Below are positions 7,324 to 9,658 of a stretch of 9,658 nucleotides of DNA, piece after piece. Origin of the DNA: an uncultured beta proteobacterium. Lineage in GTDB: Bacteria > Pseudomonadota > Gammaproteobacteria > Burkholderiales > Burkholderiaceae. The position numbers and the translations under genes were made by a program. The stretch lies in contig CAIKGX010000209.1 in assembly GCA_903827075.1 (NCBI GenBank), positions 1-9,658 of the forward strand, given 5' to 3'. The notes under the pieces are model-generated. The model had not been told where the DNA came from and did no database searches. It worked only from the letters and a program-made list of their open reading frames with translations. The first letter of the stretch is position 1; each line of letters starts with the position of its first letter.

Positions 7324-9522
7324 ATGGAAATTAAGGTCAACTTTCTCGATAAGCTGCGTCTTGAAGCAAAGTTCGATGACTTCACAGTGATTGCTGACCA
7401 GCCTATCCGATATAAGGGGGATGGATCAGCCCCAGGTCCTTTTGATTACTTTCTGGCCTCTTCAGCCTTGTGCGCTGCATATTTTGTGAAGTTGTACTGC
7501 GATACCCGCAATATTCCGACTGAAAATATTCGCCTCTCACAAAATAATATTGTCGATCCGGAAAACCGTTATCAGCAGATTTTCAAGATTCAGGTCGAAT
7601 TGCCGGAGGATATCTCTGCCAATGACCGCCAAGGTATTTTGCGCTCCATCGATCGTTGTACGGTTAAAAAGGTAGTGCAAGCCGGACCAGAGTTTGTCAT
7701 TGAAGAGGTAAAGAACCTAGATGCAGATGCGCAGACTTTGTTGGCGTTAAAGCCGGCTGTTGATGCCAGCACTTATATTGCGGGCAAGGATCTACCGCTG
7801 GAACAAACCATTGCCAATATGTCTGGTGTATTGGCAAACCTGGGAATAAAGATTGAAATTGCCTCGTGGCGCAACATCATTCCCAATGTGTGGTCCTTGC
7901 ATATTCGGGATGCACACTCGCCGATGTGTTTTACCAATGGGAAGGGGTCGACAAAGGAAAGTGCATTGGCATCGGCTTTAGGCGAGTATATCGAGCGACT
8001 GAGTAATAACCATTTTTATGCAGGAACATTTTGGGGTGAAGACATTGCCAATGGAGTATTTGTCCATTACCCGAACGAGCGCTGGTTTAAGCCGGGCAGC
8101 AAGGACACGCTACCGACTGAAATTCTAGATGAGTATTGCCTGAAAGTTTTTAATCCCGATGGTGATTTACATGGCTCACATCTCATCGATACGAATTCCG
8201 GCAATGTGCAGCGCGGCATTTGTTCATTGCCGTATGTGCGCCAGTCGGATGGCGAAGTCGTCTACTTTCCATCCAACCTTATTGAAAATCTGTATGTCAG
8301 CAATGGCATGAGTGCCGGCAATACGCTAGCTGAAGCGCAAGTGCAGTGCTTATCAGAGATTTTTGAGCGGGCAGTTAAGCGTGAAATACTGGAGGGTGAA
8401 GTCGCTCTGCCTGATGTGCCGCAGGAAGTGATCGCGAAATATCCAGGCATCCTAGCAGGCATTAGGGGGCTTGAAGATCAGGGATTTCCAGTATTAGTGA
8501 AGGATGCGTCTCTGGGCGGAACCTATCCAGTGATGTGTGTCACATTGATGAATCCGCGGACAGGGGGAGTATTTGCATCGTTCGGCGCACACCCAAGTCT
8601 AGAGGTCGCACTGGAGCGGAGCTTGACTGAATTGCTTCAGGGGCGCAGTTTAGAAGGTCTGAACGATTTGCCTCCACCGACTTTTTCAAGTGAAGCGGTG
8701 ACTGAGCCCAATAACTTTGTTGAGCACTTCATTGATTCCAGCGGCATCGTGTCGTGGCGCTTTTTCAGTGCAAAATCAGATTACGATTTTGTTGAGTGGG
8801 ACTTCTCTGGCCAAGGTGAAAACTCCAATACTGAGGAAGCGGCAGCCCTGTTCGGTATTTTAAAAGCTATGGGTAAAGAGTCATACATGGCGGTATATGA
8901 CGAGTTAGGTGCTATCGCATGCCGAATCTTGGTGCCAGGCTATTCTGAGATTTATCCGATAGAAGATCTTATTTGGGATAACAGCAACAAAGCCTTGTTG
9001 TTCCGCGCTGATATTTTGAACCTCGCTTGCTTAGATGATGTCAGGCTGGTTGCGCTACTTGAGCGCTTAGATAATAACGAGCTAGATGAGTACGGCGACA
9101 TCGCCACATTGATCGGCGTCGAGTTTGATGAGAATACGCCTTGGGGTCAGCTAACAGTTCTGGAGTTGAAGCTACTGATTTATCTCGCCTTGCAGCGCTT
9201 TGATGAAGCGCATGAGTTGGTGGGCGCCTTCCTTCAATATAACGACAACACAGTCGAGCGCAAATTGTTTTATCAGGCCCTAAATGCAATTCTGGAGATT
9301 TTGCAGGATGACGGCTTGGAACTCGATGACTATGTAGCCAACTTCCGCCGGATGTTCGGCAACGAGAGGATGGATGCCGTATTAGGCTCAGTGGACGGTA
9401 GTGTGCGCTTCTATGGCTTGACTCCAACCAGCATGAAGCTAGAGGGGCTCGACAGACACCACCGCATGATCGACAGCTACAGAAAATTGCATACTGCTCG
9501 GTCTAGAGCTACTGCTGGGTAG
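7324..9522 (+). CDS. OsmC domain-YcaO domain fusion protein
   Basis: This 732-residue cytoplasmic protein joins two families. Residues 1 to about 132 are an OsmC/Ohr-like domain with both expected cysteines, C50 (LASSALCAAYF) and C112 (IDRCTVKKVV), the redox pair of OsmC-type thiol peroxidases. Residues 150-732 align end to end, from memory, with the 586-residue E. coli YcaO: GKDLPLEQ, PNVWSLHIRD, CFTNGKGSTK, ALGEYIERLS (E221, E224), SNGMSAGNT (326-334), LSEIFERAVK (E345, E348, R349), GGTYPVMCV, FASFGAHP, ALERSLTELLQGR and HFIDSSG. The acidic residues are those that bind Mg-ATP in YcaO proteins. A helical TPR-like tail follows and there is no C-terminal PxPxP, so azoline formation on a peptide is unlikely. 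E. coli YcaO enhances RimO-dependent methylthiolation of ribosomal protein S12; a similar role here is inferred. Same-architecture proteins are known in gamma- and betaproteobacteria. No peptide substrate or partner gene is adjacent. Proline codon use differs from upstream genes. Confidence 0.93.
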   Translation: MEIKVNFLDKLRLEAKFDDFTVIADQPIRYKGDGSAPGPFDYFLASSALCAAYFVKLYCDTRNIPTENIRLSQNNIVDPENRYQQIFKIQVELPEDISANDRQGILRSIDRCTVKKVVQAGPEFVIEEVKNLDADAQTLLALKPAVDASTYIAGKDLPLEQTIANMSGVLANLGIKIEIASWRNIIPNVWSLHIRDAHSPMCFTNGKGSTKESALASALGEYIERLSNNHFYAGTFWGEDIANGVFVHYPNERWFKPGSKDTLPTEILDEYCLKVFNPDGDLHGSHLIDTNSGNVQRGICSLPYVRQSDGEVVYFPSNLIENLYVSNGMSAGNTLAEAQVQCLSEIFERAVKREILEGEVALPDVPQEVIAKYPGILAGIRGLEDQGFPVLVKDASLGGTYPVMCVTLMNPRTGGVFASFGAHPSLEVALERSLTELLQGRSLEGLNDLPPPTFSSEAVTEPNNFVEHFIDSSGIVSWRFFSAKSDYDFVEWDFSGQGENSNTEEAAALFGILKAMGKESYMAVYDELGAIACRILVPGYSEIYPIEDLIWDNSNKALLFRADILNLACLDDVRLVALLERLDNNELDEYGDIATLIGVEFDENTPWGQLTVLELKLLIYLALQRFDEAHELVGAFLQYNDNTVERKLFYQALNAILEILQDDGLELDDYVANFRRMFGNERMDAVLGSVDGSVRFYGLTPTSMKLEGLDRHHRMIDSYRKLHTARSRATAG

Positions 9523-9540
9523 CCATAGTTAGGCTGTTTT
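9518..9540 (+). terminator. Weak candidate terminator after the OsmC-YcaO gene
   Basis: AGCC (9521-9524) pairs with GGCT (9532-9535) around a 7-nt loop, extended by wobble pairs and followed by TTTT at 9537-9540. The stem is short, so this is a tentative call. The stop codon lies inside it. Confidence 0.25.
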
Positions 9541-9562
9541 CAAGCCAAAATACAGTTTCATT

Positions 9563-9568
9563 TATAAT
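9563..9568 (+). promoter_or_regulatory. -10 box of the tRNA-Phe promoter
   Basis: A perfect TATAAT ends 10 nt before the first base of the tRNA, so transcription would start near 9575 with a very short 5' leader. The -35 is poor; TTCAAG at 9539-9544 with an 18-nt spacer is the best match. This suggests the tRNA is transcribed independently of the upstream gene. Confidence 0.6.
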
Positions 9569-9578
9569 ATCCAGTCTT

Positions 9579-9654
9579 GGCCTGGTAGCTCAGTCGGTAG
9601 AGCAGAGGATTGAAAATCCTTGTGTCGGTGGTTCGATTCCGCCCCGGGCCACCA
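9579..9654 (+). tRNA. tRNA-Phe (anticodon GAA)
   Basis: The 76-nt gene folds as a full cloverleaf. The acceptor GGCCTGG pairs with CCGGGCC (one G-T pair), the D-arm contains AGCTCAGTCGGTAGAGC, and the anticodon stem is GAGGA/TCCTT. The loop TTGAAAA has GAA at 9612-9614 (tRNA positions 34-36). The T-arm carries GGTTCGATTCC, the discriminator is A, and CCA is encoded at 9652-9654. Sequence and loop closely match E. coli tRNA-Phe. It decodes UUC and UUU. Confidence 0.98.
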
Positions 9655-9658
9655 AGAA

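Noticed and set aside
9041..9427. 128-codon open frame antisense to the OsmC-YcaO gene
   Set aside because: It is His/Arg/Ser-rich with no family resemblance; the sense protein is conserved through this stretch.
7324..9522. Azoline or thioamide RiPP gene cluster built on the YcaO domain
   Set aside because: No precursor peptide, dehydrogenase, E1-like partner or transporter lies nearby, and the protein lacks the C-terminal PxPxP of azoline-forming YcaO enzymes; it matches the E. coli YcaO type.
9508..9538. Two mutually exclusive hairpins at the end of the OsmC-YcaO gene (9508-9523 and 9518-9538), resembling an attenuator
   Set aside because: The stems are only 4-5 strong base pairs and they sit at a stop codon with no leader peptide; chance pairing is more likely.
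9579..9654. tRNA-Phe as an integration site that brought in the OsmC-YcaO gene
   Set aside because: Integrated elements normally lie beyond the 3' end of a tRNA and carry an integrase. This gene is on the 5' side, and I noticed no integrase or duplicated tRNA end.

Overview
The window looks like chromosomal core sequence from a betaproteobacterium (Burkholderiales), probably a moderate-GC lineage such as Polynucleobacter. This rests on the order dprA <-> def-fmt-rsmB-DUF4390-ntrY-ntrX, on the protein sequences, and on mixed codon use. I cannot fix the genus by eye. All protein genes are intact and there is no phage, insertion sequence or CRISPR array.

Left to right: a short dprA on the minus strand (5-697) runs away from a six-gene plus-strand cluster. 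That cluster is def (769-1284), fmt (1294-2289), rsmB (2291-3607, TTG start), a secreted DUF4390 protein (3604-4185), ntrY (4182-6494) and ntrX (6497-7180). Gaps are 1-9 nt or ATGA overlaps, so it reads as one operon. It joins protein-synthesis maintenance (initiator-tRNA formylation, removal of the formyl group, 16S rRNA m5C methylation) to an envelope protein and an NtrYX-type two-component system. A candidate promoter upstream of def would place transcription start at the def ATG, suggesting a leaderless mRNA. The NtrX protein has a receiver and a Fis-type helix-turn-helix but no sigma-54 AAA+ ATPase domain.

After a 143-nt intergenic stretch with a possible promoter overlapped by an inverted repeat comes a 732-residue fusion (7324-9522). 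An OsmC-like domain is joined to a full-length relative of E. coli YcaO, the protein that assists RimO in methylthiolating ribosomal protein S12. Its proline codon use differs clearly from rsmB. A tRNA-Phe(GAA) gene with its own -10 box closes the window (9579-9654).

Most of the window is ordinary housekeeping sequence. The parts that merit a second look are the OsmC-YcaO fusion, the NtrX lacking AAA+, the DprA lacking both accessory domains, and the possible leaderless def transcript. I see no clearly new multi-gene system.
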